Positions 33,650-42,754 of a stretch of 64,000 nucleotides of DNA are shown piece by piece; position 1 is the stretch's first letter; every line of letters starts with the position of its first letter. The DNA lies in NCBI GenBank assembly GCA_043777595.1, contig JAYWHT010000077.1, forward strand, positions 1 through 64,000, written 5' to 3'. The translations under genes and the position numbers were made by a program. Source of the stretch: JAYVJH01 sp043777595 (lineage in GTDB: Bacteria > Bacteroidota > Bacteroidia > Cytophagales > Spirosomataceae). Under the pieces are notes generated by a model. That model was not told the DNA's origin. It did not search any database and worked only from the letters and a program-made list of their open reading frames with translations.

Positions 33650-34360
33650 ATGCTACCCACTATACCTATTTTTGTCTCGTTTGTGTTTGGATTAACGACC
33701 CTTGCTACACTTGTGGTTTTTTATGGTGCCGTCAAAAATGCCAAAACGATGGCTACTCGCCACAAATCTGATGCGGTTTTGATGGGCTTATCGCTGTGGT
33801 TGTTTTTGCAAGCAGCTCTTACGCTCAACAATGTTTACAGCACCAATACCGATGCTGTGCCGCCCAAAATACTGTTGTTTGGCGTTTTACCGACTGCGCT
33901 GATTATTGTATTTTTGTTTGCAACTCACAAGGGCAGGACTTTTATTGATAGCCTTCCGTTAATACATTTGACTTATTTGAATACCGTCAGAATACCCGTT
34001 GAATTGGCACTATTTTGGTTATTTGTCAATAAGGCCATCCCACAAATAATGACTTTTGAAGGTAGCAATTTTGATATTTTAGCAGGCATTTCTGCCCCAT
34101 TTATTGCTTATTTTGGACTGACAAAAGGTATTTTGAGTAAAAAAATCGTACTTGTTTGGCATTTTATTGCCTTGGGTTTATTGCTCAATATCGTTATTAT
34201 TGCGTTACTTTCTGCACCTGGCCCACTACAAAAATTAGCCTTCGACCAGCCCAATGTTGCCATTCTGAACTTTCCGTTTAGTTGGCTACCTACTTTTATA
34301 GTGCCAATAGTTCTATTCGGGCATTTGGTTTCTATTAAACAGCTTTTGAAAAACAATTAA
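33650..34360 (+). CDS. Multi-pass membrane protein of unknown function
   Basis: A 236-residue protein with about seven hydrophobic helices (for example IPIFVSFVFGLTTLATLVVF near the start and WLPTFIVPIVLFGHLVSI near the end). No charged catalytic motif is obvious. It lies 30 bases downstream of the TonB-dependent receptor and 10 bases upstream of the matrixin gene, so it belongs to the same run. Function unknown. Confidence 0.6.
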   Translation: MLPTIPIFVSFVFGLTTLATLVVFYGAVKNAKTMATRHKSDAVLMGLSLWLFLQAALTLNNVYSTNTDAVPPKILLFGVLPTALIIVFLFATHKGRTFIDSLPLIHLTYLNTVRIPVELALFWLFVNKAIPQIMTFEGSNFDILAGISAPFIAYFGLTKGILSKKIVLVWHFIALGLLLNIVIIALLSAPGPLQKLAFDQPNVAILNFPFSWLPTFIVPIVLFGHLVSIKQLLKNN

Positions 34361-34370
34361 ACATAAAACC

Positions 34371-35045
34371 ATGAAAAAAATCTTATCTATTACCATTCTT
34401 ACCCTGTTGATAGGGTGTAAAAAAAAAGACGTAACTGCTTCGTTTCGTACCTGCGACGAAACCTTAGGTAACACCTGCAACGGCAGCGGCATCGGCGAAT
34501 ACTGCACCTTTGGCTTTAAGTGGGGGGCAAATAATCCGTTTACCAATGCAGGCTTAGAAAAACCTGGCCCCAGCAGCGGCCAAGTGCAAATATCCTATAA
34601 ATTTCAAGAGGCTGGGCTTGTGTTTAGTACGCACTCACAAAACGATTTGAAGAGCGAATCTATTGACAAACTACCTGCTTGCACCAAACAAAAAGTGAGA
34701 GAGGCATTTGCCGCTTGGGAAGCCGTAGCTAATGTCAGTTTTGTAGAAAAATCGGGCAGCGAACCAGCCGATATAAAAATAACAGTGGCCAACATCACCC
34801 AAGGGGGCATCGGCTACCCTGCATTTACCGATGCGCCCTGCACCGAGTTGGCGGGTGTACTGGTGCTGAGTTCTACCTTAAATTATGGCTGCGATGGCCT
34901 ATATGGATTGATTTTGCATGAAATTGGCCATACGCTGGGGCTTGGCCACGTGGCAAGTAACAACGTAATGAACCCAGCTAAGTCTTATCAAGTGCTTCAA
35001 TTTGGCGACATAAAAGGGATTCAGTCGGTTTATGGGAAAAAGTAA
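34371..35045 (+). CDS. Matrixin-type metalloprotease lipoprotein
   Basis: A 224-residue lipoprotein (lipobox LLIGC, Cys16) with a metzincin active site: HEIGHTLGLGH, giving zinc ligands His183, His187 and His193 and catalytic Glu184, followed by the Met-turn Met200 (NNVMNP). The upstream VREAFAAWEAVANVSFVE block is typical of matrixin catalytic domains. There is no propeptide cysteine switch that I can identify; Cys28, Cys36 and Cys45 in the N-terminal part may form disulfides. Probably a cell-surface or periplasmic peptidase. Confidence 0.85.
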   Translation: MKKILSITILTLLIGCKKKDVTASFRTCDETLGNTCNGSGIGEYCTFGFKWGANNPFTNAGLEKPGPSSGQVQISYKFQEAGLVFSTHSQNDLKSESIDKLPACTKQKVREAFAAWEAVANVSFVEKSGSEPADIKITVANITQGGIGYPAFTDAPCTELAGVLVLSSTLNYGCDGLYGLILHEIGHTLGLGHVASNNVMNPAKSYQVLQFGDIKGIQSVYGKK

Positions 35046-35156
35046 TACCCATTTCTATTTTTGTCGAGCCAAAATGCCGTTGGTCTAAAAAAATTGGGGC
35101 GGCAATCGTTGAAGCATAATTTTACAATCGTTAAAACAAAACACCCATTGACAGCC

Positions 35157-36425
35157 ATGAAAATTATAAAACTTGTGCTTCTAATGCTAATCTGCAATAC
35201 CTCATTTGGTCAAACAAAACCTGTTTTGACAAATGAAGAAAAACTGTTTGGGTTGGCTAAACTTTGGAGCGAGGTCAAGTACAATTTTGCCAATTTTGAG
35301 ATAACAAAAATCAATTGGGACAGTACTTACAAGGCTTTTATTCCAAAAGTATTAGCCACAAAAACCGACGAAGCCTATTTTAGAGAGCTGATGCGAATGA
35401 TGGCCTTACTCAAAGACGGACACAGCAATGTGTATTTCAAGCCGTTTTTTAATTACAAAAAGCCCCCCATCAAAACCAAATTGATAGATAGTAAGGTTAT
35501 AATTACCGAAATATACAACGATACTTTGCTCACTGTCAATAAATTGTCGGTTGGGGACGAGATTTTGGAGGTCAATAAAACCAACGTCATTGATTTTGGA
35601 AATACAAACATTGCACCCTATCAATCGGCATCTACCATGCAAGACCTAAACATGCGGGTTTACACCTTTTCGTTGTTGGTGGGCAAACCCGACGAGGCAG
35701 TGGAAGTGAAAATCATGAAAAAGGACGGCTCAGTTTTTTCTACTTCGTTGAGTCGAAAAATGACCTCGAACTACAAAAAACAAACTTATTCGCTCACGAT
35801 AACCAGAGACAATATTGCCCATTTGAAAATAAACGACTTTGAGAACGCCGATTATCAAAACCTGTTCGATGCTATTTATCCGAAGATTTTACCCACAAAA
35901 GCGTTGATTATTGATGTCAGAGAAAACGGCGGCGGCGACGACGGACAGGGCAATTATGTACTTTCGCATTTGATTGAGAAAACGACCTATTCGTCAAAAT
36001 CAAAAACCCGCAACCATGTACCAACTTTCAAGGCTTGGGGGCAGCCCGACATGTGGACGGAGTTTGAACCCGATGCCATCAAACCCATTGAAGGCAAAGA
36101 GAAGTATTTGAAACCGTTGGTGCTTTTGATGGGCGCCAAAACCTACTCGGCAGCCGAAGATTTTGCGGTGGCTTACGATAATTCGGGACGGGGAATCAAA
36201 ATAGGCCAAACAACGGGCGGCAGCACTGGCCAACCCCTATTTTTTGATTTACCCGACGGAAATTTTGCCCGCGTTTGCACCAAAAAAGACTATTACCCCA
36301 ACGGAAAACAGTTTGTAGGCATCGGTATTAAGCCAGATGTTGAAATATTTGAAACTGTACAAAACATTCGAGATAAAAAAGATGCCGTTTTAGAAAAAGC
36401 GGTTGAATATCTTTTGGCGAAATAA
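35157..36425 (+). CDS. S41-family C-terminal-processing-type peptidase
   Basis: A 422-residue exported protease. I chose the ATG at 35157 because it starts a good signal peptide (MKIIKLVLLMLICNTSFGQ); upstream in-frame sequence has none. An N-terminal helical part (to about 100) is followed by a PDZ-like segment (about 105-190, VNKLSVGDEILEVNKTNV). The S41 catalytic domain follows: ALIIDVRENGGGDDG, then nucleophile Ser331 in TYSAAEDFA, then GQTTGGSTGQP. Length fits the Bacteroidota tricorn/CtpA-like group. It is probably independent of the matrixin gene, 111 bases upstream. Confidence 0.88.
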   Translation: MKIIKLVLLMLICNTSFGQTKPVLTNEEKLFGLAKLWSEVKYNFANFEITKINWDSTYKAFIPKVLATKTDEAYFRELMRMMALLKDGHSNVYFKPFFNYKKPPIKTKLIDSKVIITEIYNDTLLTVNKLSVGDEILEVNKTNVIDFGNTNIAPYQSASTMQDLNMRVYTFSLLVGKPDEAVEVKIMKKDGSVFSTSLSRKMTSNYKKQTYSLTITRDNIAHLKINDFENADYQNLFDAIYPKILPTKALIIDVRENGGGDDGQGNYVLSHLIEKTTYSSKSKTRNHVPTFKAWGQPDMWTEFEPDAIKPIEGKEKYLKPLVLLMGAKTYSAAEDFAVAYDNSGRGIKIGQTTGGSTGQPLFFDLPDGNFARVCTKKDYYPNGKQFVGIGIKPDVEIFETVQNIRDKKDAVLEKAVEYLLAK

Positions 36426-36459
36426 ATCACAATAAATAAACTGCTGCAGCGCACCAGCC

Positions 36460-36579
36460 ATGAAAACACTCTTCTTTTCTATTTTTATCATTGCTTCGCT
36501 TGCTTTTTGTGGGCAGAACAATTTGGGTGGGACAATAGAAAACAAAATCGTTTTTATTGGAACACAAGTAGCAAGTTAA
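36460..36579 (+). pseudogene. Orphan signal-peptide fragment of a DUF5694-like gene
   Basis: A 39-codon frame begins with a signal peptide (MKTLFFSIFIIASLAFCGQN) that matches the one of the DUF5694 gene at 38007 (MKTLFLSLFVIASLAVCGQT) in about 16 of 21 positions, with similar DNA identity. It then diverges into unrelated sequence and stops. It looks like the 5-prime remnant of a duplicated copy, cut just after the signal peptide. The AT-rich metalloprotease gene begins 35 bases after its stop. Confidence 0.6.
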
Positions 36580-36614
36580 AAACGAATCACATCGACAAGG
36601 AAATTCAAACAGAA

Positions 36615-37931
36615 ATGAAAAAAATAATTTTACTCGCTTTCATCGCATCAATTGCATTGAACACGAAAGCTCAAATAGTTATTCATACAGAAGACATTAC
36701 CCATTTTTGGCAGGCTTTTGATAGTATAAGAACCACAAATGATGAAGAGAAACAAATTTTCTTTTTGCAAAAATATTATTTGACCCAAGCAAGCGAAGGA
36801 CTGAAATATACTTTAAAACCGAGTTATCTGGAAGGGAACAACACGTATTCGGCCAGAGATTGGTTCAAGTACATATCAGAAAATAAAGAAAAACTTCAAC
36901 GAATTCGACCTTACACTTTAAGTAATTTAGAAGAGCAAAAGAAAATACTACAAATAAAATTTAAGTATTTTAAAGAATTGTATCCACCGTTTGAACGGAT
37001 GGATGTATATTTTGTAATAGGAATTGGTGATTTTGGCGGACAAGTCGCTGGGCAGAAGGTAATTATTGGTAGCGAAGTAATGGCAAAAGATTCGCCTGAT
37101 TGGGGAATAAGTATAGTACTGCACGAATTTGTTCACACTTTGCAGACTTTAAGAAATGACGTTTTATTACAGCACTGTATTTTGGAAGGCACTGCTGATT
37201 TTGTTGCGGAATTAGTAAATCAAAGAAATTTAACCCAGACTTATCCAGGTGGTTACATTGATTTTGGCAATAAAAACGAAAAAATAGTTTGGGAAGAATT
37301 TAAGAAATACATCTCTTCAAGTGAAATTGATGGTAAGTTTTATGATTGGATATACGGTTCAAAAGGAAGAGAAATCAGTGGAGTACAAATGAAAGATTTG
37401 GGATATTTTATGGGTTATACAATTTGTAAAGCCTATTATAAAAATGCCAAGAACAAAAAGCAAGCACTAAAAGAAATCATCGAATGGGATTTAAGCACCC
37501 CTGAAAAGTCAAGGCAGTTTTTGTTAAAATCGGGCTATGTTCCAAAAAAGGATTTAAGGTTTATTCAGAACTTCAAATTTGCACCCATAACAGAAATAAA
37601 AAAGGAAATCAAAAAAGAATTGTACGGATATAAGTTAACCAATAATGAAGTAGTTTTTGTTTACAAACTGGGAAAATCAGAAGACGAAAAAACAGTTAGT
37701 AAATTGACAGTTGCAGGCGTTTTTAATGGTTGGAATCCAAGTGATGATAATTATAAAATGACCTCAAAAGAAAATAAAACCTTTGAGTTACGATTACCAA
37801 TATCAACGTTTGAAAAAGGAAAAACTTACCCCTTTAAATTCGTGATGAATGGTGATAATTGGCTGGTAGTTCCCGATAAAGCATTAAATATTGACCCAAA
37901 AAGTGGAAATCTAACCTTGAAACTTGACTAA
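36615..37931 (+). CDS. Gluzincin-type metalloprotease fused to a glycogen-binding-like domain
   Basis: A 438-residue exported protein. I chose the ATG at 36615, which starts a signal peptide (MKKIILLAFIASIALNTKAQ). The middle has a zinc-protease motif HEFVH (His170, Glu171, His174) and a likely third ligand Glu191 in LEGTADFVAEL, the gluzincin arrangement seen in DUF2268-like proteins. The C-terminus (about 355-438, LTVAGVFNGWNPSDDNYKM, then YPFKFVMNGDNWLVVPD) matches the AMPK/CBM48 E-set fold. The gene is clearly more AT-rich than its neighbours and lies directly after the broken signal-peptide fragment, which suggests it was inserted. Confidence 0.75.
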   Translation: MKKIILLAFIASIALNTKAQIVIHTEDITHFWQAFDSIRTTNDEEKQIFFLQKYYLTQASEGLKYTLKPSYLEGNNTYSARDWFKYISENKEKLQRIRPYTLSNLEEQKKILQIKFKYFKELYPPFERMDVYFVIGIGDFGGQVAGQKVIIGSEVMAKDSPDWGISIVLHEFVHTLQTLRNDVLLQHCILEGTADFVAELVNQRNLTQTYPGGYIDFGNKNEKIVWEEFKKYISSSEIDGKFYDWIYGSKGREISGVQMKDLGYFMGYTICKAYYKNAKNKKQALKEIIEWDLSTPEKSRQFLLKSGYVPKKDLRFIQNFKFAPITEIKKEIKKELYGYKLTNNEVVFVYKLGKSEDEKTVSKLTVAGVFNGWNPSDDNYKMTSKENKTFELRLPISTFEKGKTYPFKFVMNGDNWLVVPDKALNIDPKSGNLTLKLD

Positions 37932-38006
37932 CAAAAATCTTATACCAAAAGCTGTATTTACTAAAAAAAGTAAGGCCAAATCTACCAATCATCAAATTAA
38001 GCAACC

Positions 38007-38909
38007 ATGAAAACACTATTCTTATCCCTTTTTGTCATCGCTTCGCTCGCTGTTTGTGGGCAGACCAATACTTTCAATCCCAATGATATTTTGGTGGGCA
38101 AACGAAAACTACCACAGGTGTTGCTGGTCGGTACTTTTCATTTTGACTATCCCAATTTGGACGTTGTAAAAACCGCCGCCGACAAGCAAGTTGATGTGCT
38201 ATCTGCCAAAAAACAAGCTGAAATGGAGCAATTGGTGAGTTATATTGCTCAATTCAAGCCTACTAAAATCGTGGTCGAGGCCGGCCCGGGCGAACCGTGG
38301 TTGGCCAAGAAAATGGTAAAATACAGGGCTTACAAGAACGGAACAAAAAAAATGGGTAGGGACGAAATGGAACAAATTGCATTCCGATTATTAACTCAGT
38401 TCAAACTTGATACGCTTTACGGGGCCGATGCACCTTCGATTTTTGACGAACTCTACGACTCAAAAGATTCGCTGGTGTTGCGACCTGTGTTGGACAAGAT
38501 ATTTTCGGGTTGGCAAAATTATAACTACAAATGCAACGACCCCGTATGTGCGTTACAAGACTCAGTAAGTAAAATAGAAGAGGCACTCGAACTGAAATGG
38601 CCGCTATTAGATGTTTTCAAATACCTTAATTCTGATAATTCTTTGAAACGAAACTATGGGGGTTATTTCGACGGAGACTATTTTACACAAGGCCAATACC
38701 GAGGCGCAGATGCACTGGCTATGGACTGGTATAACCGCAACCTACGGATTTTTAGAAATATCCAAACCCTCACCACTTCACCCGACGACCGTATTCTGGT
38801 GTTGTTTGGAGCGGGTCATATTGCCATTCTCAAACAACTATTTGAATGTGCGCCCAATTATAAATTCGTAAAATTTGGCGATTTGGAACGTTCGGCCAAA
38901 AAACAATAA
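38007..38909 (+). CDS. DUF5694 domain exported protein
   Basis: A 300-residue protein with a signal peptide (cleaved near CGQ, residue 19). The opening VLLVGTFHFDYPNLDVVKT and the following LVSYIAQFKPTKIVVEAGP are characteristic of DUF5694, and the late strand ILVLFGAGHIAIL mirrors the GxGH strand of the Tiki/TraB superfamily. Function unknown; a metal-dependent hydrolase-like role is possible. Its upstream sequence (CCAATCATCAAA before AAGCAACC and the ATG) resembles that of the TonB-linked gene 46 bases downstream. Confidence 0.75.
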   Translation: MKTLFLSLFVIASLAVCGQTNTFNPNDILVGKRKLPQVLLVGTFHFDYPNLDVVKTAADKQVDVLSAKKQAEMEQLVSYIAQFKPTKIVVEAGPGEPWLAKKMVKYRAYKNGTKKMGRDEMEQIAFRLLTQFKLDTLYGADAPSIFDELYDSKDSLVLRPVLDKIFSGWQNYNYKCNDPVCALQDSVSKIEEALELKWPLLDVFKYLNSDNSLKRNYGGYFDGDYFTQGQYRGADALAMDWYNRNLRIFRNIQTLTTSPDDRILVLFGAGHIAILKQLFECAPNYKFVKFGDLERSAKKQ

Positions 38910-38954
38910 ATACTTTCTCACAGACCATATCCAATCATCAAAAACCAAGCAGCC

Positions 38955-41384
38955 ATGAAAAATTTATTACTCATCTTGCTGACTGCCAGCACCATTACCT
39001 TCGCCCAAAAAGGTATTATCAAAGGTCGTGCCGTGGACGGCAACACCCAAAAACCCGTTGAGTTTGCAAGTGTGGCTTTGCTTTCATCGGCTGATTCTTC
39101 GATTGTGAAAGGGGCAATAACCGATACTTTGGGCATTTTTACACTCAGTAATTTGCCCGAGGGCAGCTACATTATTACGGTGTCGAGTATTGAATACCAA
39201 AAAGTTTTTAAGGGGCCATTAGTGATTGATTTAAGTCAAAATGAACTTGATTTGGGAAATCTATCGCTCATTACCGACCAAAAGCTATTAGCCGAAGTGG
39301 TGGTGCGAGGCTCTCGGCCTGTTTTTGAGCAACGAATGGGAAATATTATTGTGAACGTGGACAGCAAGATGTTCAAAACCTCGACCAACGCCATCGAAAT
39401 CATGCGCCGCTCGCCTGGGTTGTTGGTGGACATAAGCGGTAGTATTTCGTTTAGAGGCACGTCGCCTAAGATTTTGATCGATGGCAAAGACCTCAGAATG
39501 TCGGCAGAGCAAGAAAAAAACTACCTGCGTGCATTAACCCCCGACCAAATTGAGAGCATCGAACTCATACCCAACCCACCTGCCAAATACGAAGCCGCAT
39601 TTTTGACGGTCATCAACATTAAACTCAAAAGAGACCAAAACCTCGGCCTCAAAGGCAGTGTATATGGGTCGTTTCAGCAACATAAATTTAGTAATAGCGA
39701 TTTGGGTGGGAATATTACTTACAAAACCCCAAAAATTGCCTATTCACTCAATTTAGGACTGTCAGAAAATAACTATTTTCAAGAACTCACCAGCCGCCGA
39801 GTAATGACCCGTGAAGGCGGAAAAGATATTTTTGAAGCCTACAACGATATTTTATACCCCAACAAAAACATTAACGTAATGGCTGGCATTGAGTACATGA
39901 TTAACGCCAAACACAGCATAGATTTCAAACTCACGGGCGACATTAACTCCTCACCTGCCCGCACACTGGCCGACATCAACTCGAATGTTGGGGGCGTAGA
40001 GCGGCCTTTTATAACCAGTTTTAACCAAATGTCAGAAGTAGCCAAATCTCTCACTGGCTTGTTGGGCTATCGCTACAAAAACAACAACCGTGAGCTTATA
40101 GCCGAGGTAGCAATAGCCGACAACAAAAAACCGGGTACACAAGATTTAATTTCAGAGTTTTTTGTCAATAATTTGCCCGTTCGAGGCATTTCGCAACAGC
40201 GCAACGTACAGGTTACTAACTCAAATTTTAAAACTGTGAACGTTAGCTTTTCGGACGTAATTTTTAAGGATTGGCAATTTGAAACAGGCTTTAAAATTAA
40301 CTACGTGCAGAACTTAGCCAAGATTGATTTTGATACGCTCACTCGAACTGATGCAACTAAAAATACGGTTTTGACCGATGCCGATTTCAAAGAAGACTTG
40401 AAACGTAGTAACGAATTTACGTTCGACGAAAACATAAATATGGCGTTTGTCCAGATGAGTCGGCAGTTCAAAAAATTGGGTTTCACGGCGGGCGTTCGGG
40501 CCGAAAACACCATCACCAAAGGCCAGTCGGTTACGGTGCAGTCATTGGTCAATCGTAACTATTGGAATATATTACCCACGCTCACAATGCAATACAAACT
40601 CAACGACAACAGTAACTTGGTGTGGGCGAGTTCACGCAAAATAAGCCGCCCGGGTGTGTGGCAACTCAATCCTTTTCCGTTTTTTTCAGACCCAGTTACG
40701 GTAGCAATGGGCGACCCATTTTTGTTTCCACAAATCAGAAATGCGTCTGAGCTGACCTACACCTACAAAAATTTAATGCTGGTGTCGGGCTACAATTTGG
40801 TTCAAAATGCAGTATCTCAGCTACCACTTTACAACGCCAGCACCAAGCTAACTACTTGGCAGCAAGTTAATATCGAAACCGACCGACTGTTTTTTGACAT
40901 AAGCCACTCAGCAGATGTGATTGCCAAAAAATGGAACTACCAAATATACCTAAGTACGTCGTATGGTAACGAAGAATATAAACTCAATGGCCGAGACAAT
41001 AAAATTGGTGGTCTGTCGGCTTCGGTATGGCTTACCAATATGTTTAGCCTAAAAAACGGTTATAATCTCGAAGTGTCGGGCTGGTACAATATACCAAGTT
41101 CGGCCAGTTTTTATAATTCCAAAGGGCGAGGTGCGGTGAATTTGGGGCTACAAAAGAGTTTTCAGAACAACCGCTGGAACGCCCAACTAAACATCAACGA
41201 TATTTTTAGAACCAGTATTTTTAGGGCTAATATCACCGTGGACAACACCGATATGACCTTCACGAACGTGCAAGTAAACCGCTCGGCTTCAATACGGCTG
41301 ACCTATAATTTTGGCAAGTCGAAGTTCCAATCGCAAGGCCGCAAGTCGGGCGTGAGCGAAGATGCGGCAAGGATTCGGAAATAA
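38955..41384 (+). CDS. TonB-linked outer-membrane beta-barrel family protein
   Basis: An 809-residue outer-membrane protein. Signal peptide (about 1-18), then a carboxypeptidase regulatory-like domain (about 20-100, GIIKGRAVDGNTQKPVEFAS). A plug-like region (about 115-220) includes AIEIMRRSPGLLVDISGSI and the closing IELIPNPPAKYEA. A long barrel follows, of the family called outer membrane beta-barrel family protein. The C-terminus is a basic tail (GRKSGVSEDAARIRK) rather than the usual terminal Phe, which is common in this subfamily. It may share a transcript with the DUF5694 gene 46 bases upstream. Substrate unknown. Confidence 0.88.
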   Translation: MKNLLLILLTASTITFAQKGIIKGRAVDGNTQKPVEFASVALLSSADSSIVKGAITDTLGIFTLSNLPEGSYIITVSSIEYQKVFKGPLVIDLSQNELDLGNLSLITDQKLLAEVVVRGSRPVFEQRMGNIIVNVDSKMFKTSTNAIEIMRRSPGLLVDISGSISFRGTSPKILIDGKDLRMSAEQEKNYLRALTPDQIESIELIPNPPAKYEAAFLTVINIKLKRDQNLGLKGSVYGSFQQHKFSNSDLGGNITYKTPKIAYSLNLGLSENNYFQELTSRRVMTREGGKDIFEAYNDILYPNKNINVMAGIEYMINAKHSIDFKLTGDINSSPARTLADINSNVGGVERPFITSFNQMSEVAKSLTGLLGYRYKNNNRELIAEVAIADNKKPGTQDLISEFFVNNLPVRGISQQRNVQVTNSNFKTVNVSFSDVIFKDWQFETGFKINYVQNLAKIDFDTLTRTDATKNTVLTDADFKEDLKRSNEFTFDENINMAFVQMSRQFKKLGFTAGVRAENTITKGQSVTVQSLVNRNYWNILPTLTMQYKLNDNSNLVWASSRKISRPGVWQLNPFPFFSDPVTVAMGDPFLFPQIRNASELTYTYKNLMLVSGYNLVQNAVSQLPLYNASTKLTTWQQVNIETDRLFFDISHSADVIAKKWNYQIYLSTSYGNEEYKLNGRDNKIGGLSASVWLTNMFSLKNGYNLEVSGWYNIPSSASFYNSKGRGAVNLGLQKSFQNNRWNAQLNINDIFRTSIFRANITVDNTDMTFTNVQVNRSASIRLTYNFGKSKFQSQGRKSGVSEDAARIRK

Positions 41385-41560
41385 AAAATTAAGATAGCTA
41401 TTATTCAAATTCAACAAAAAACAAACTGGCAATAATACTTAACCCTATAATTATTGAATGTAAAAAAATACGAACAATTACTCGTTACTTTGTAGAAATT
41501 GAAGAAATCAACTGATTTAGATTATGCAATAAACTAAAACTTGTAACTTAGCAAAAAACT

Positions 41561-41800
41561 ATGTGGACTGAAAGCAACAACAAACTCGTTTGCGAGTATA
41601 AATTCAAGGATTTCAAAGAAGCATTTGCTTTTATGACCAAAGTAGCTGCCGCCGCCGAGGCAGCGGGACATCACCCGTGGTGGTCGAATGTCTATAACAA
41701 GGTAACGATTGAGCTTTCGACTCACGATGCAGGCAACGTCGTAACAGATAAAGACCGAGGTTTAGCCAAAACCATTGACCAGATTTTTGAAAACAACTAA
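41561..41800 (+). CDS. Pterin-4a-carbinolamine dehydratase
   Basis: A 79-residue short form of 4a-hydroxytetrahydrobiopterin dehydratase, which recycles the oxidised pterin cofactor made by aromatic amino acid hydroxylases. The family motif is visible: DFKEAFAFMTKVAAAAEAAGHHPWWSN, with the His pair at 37-38, then YNKVTIELSTHDAG and a closing DRGLAKTIDQI. An in-frame stop lies 12 bases before the ATG, so the N-terminus cannot be extended. No phenylalanine hydroxylase gene is nearby. Confidence 0.93.
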   Translation: MWTESNNKLVCEYKFKDFKEAFAFMTKVAAAAEAAGHHPWWSNVYNKVTIELSTHDAGNVVTDKDRGLAKTIDQIFENN

Positions 41801-41847
41801 AAGTAATGACTGGTCGCTGATTCGCACGCTACATTCAAGTAATAAAT

Positions 41848-42615
41848 ATGAAAAACGAGATTAGGACACTATTCACAAAAATAGCTTTTTTGACTGTGTC
41901 GATTACGCAGTTTATTTCACCTGTATTTTCTTCATTCGATGGAAACAATACAGATGGCAATACAGCTATTCAAATAACACCAGCAGGATATACATTTGCT
42001 ATTTGGGGAGTTATTACACTTTTGGGACTTGGTTATGGAATATATCAAGTCTTGCCAAACAGAAAAAATGAGGCATTGCACCAACTGATTGCCTCAAAAC
42101 TAATGGTAGTTTATGTACTATTTTCTTTTTGGTTAATTGCTGCGAGCAAAAATTGGCTTATTTTAACGGTTATTATTTTTGTGTTAATGTTTGGTTTACT
42201 TTTCTTAGCTTTTCAACAAATTCTGTCCTCAAAAAGTAATTTAACCATTTTTGACAAGATTTTTTTAGAAGCCCAAGTTGGTATTTATTTAGGTTGGTGC
42301 ACGATAGCAATTTTTGCAAATTTAGGTTCGGCATTAAAGTACTACGGACTGTCGGATAGCGGACTGTCAGGCACTATTTGGCAAACAGTTTTGCTTATTT
42401 TTGCTTTGAGCAACGGAATTTTTGGACTTTATAAAACTAAATCTAACTACTTTTTGCTTGCGACAATCTTGTGGGCGTTTGTGGGCGTTTTTGTTGGACT
42501 AAAAAATGAAACGAATACAACATTTTTGCAGACAGTAGTAGTTTTGGCAGTTATTATTATTTTTGCAACTTTTTACAGGCTAAAAACAACTCTCAATTTG
42601 ACAGACACTAAGTAG
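41848..42615 (+). CDS. TspO/MBR-like tryptophan-rich membrane protein
   Basis: A 255-residue multi-pass protein. The segment ITPAGYTFAIWGVITLLGLGYGIYQ (about 44-70) is typical of TspO-like proteins, which bind tetrapyrroles or steroids. The length and about seven predicted helices are greater than the five of classical TspO, so this belongs to a longer TspO-like group. The gene is AT-rich compared with its neighbours, and the 139 bases after it hold no gene, only sequence that does not resemble the flanking DNA. Possible recent gain. Confidence 0.68.
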   Translation: MKNEIRTLFTKIAFLTVSITQFISPVFSSFDGNNTDGNTAIQITPAGYTFAIWGVITLLGLGYGIYQVLPNRKNEALHQLIASKLMVVYVLFSFWLIAASKNWLILTVIIFVLMFGLLFLAFQQILSSKSNLTIFDKIFLEAQVGIYLGWCTIAIFANLGSALKYYGLSDSGLSGTIWQTVLLIFALSNGIFGLYKTKSNYFLLATILWAFVGVFVGLKNETNTTFLQTVVVLAVIIIFATFYRLKTTLNLTDTK

Positions 42616-42754
42616 CTACCCAAATGAGGGCATCGGATAGTACGGGCTTTATACAAGTTGGACTTCGGTTATGAGCAGACACAGTCCTATTTCAATCAGC
42701 ACAGTACTCTGTACACCTTCGCTTGCTATTTTAAGCCTTGCACATATTTGGTTT

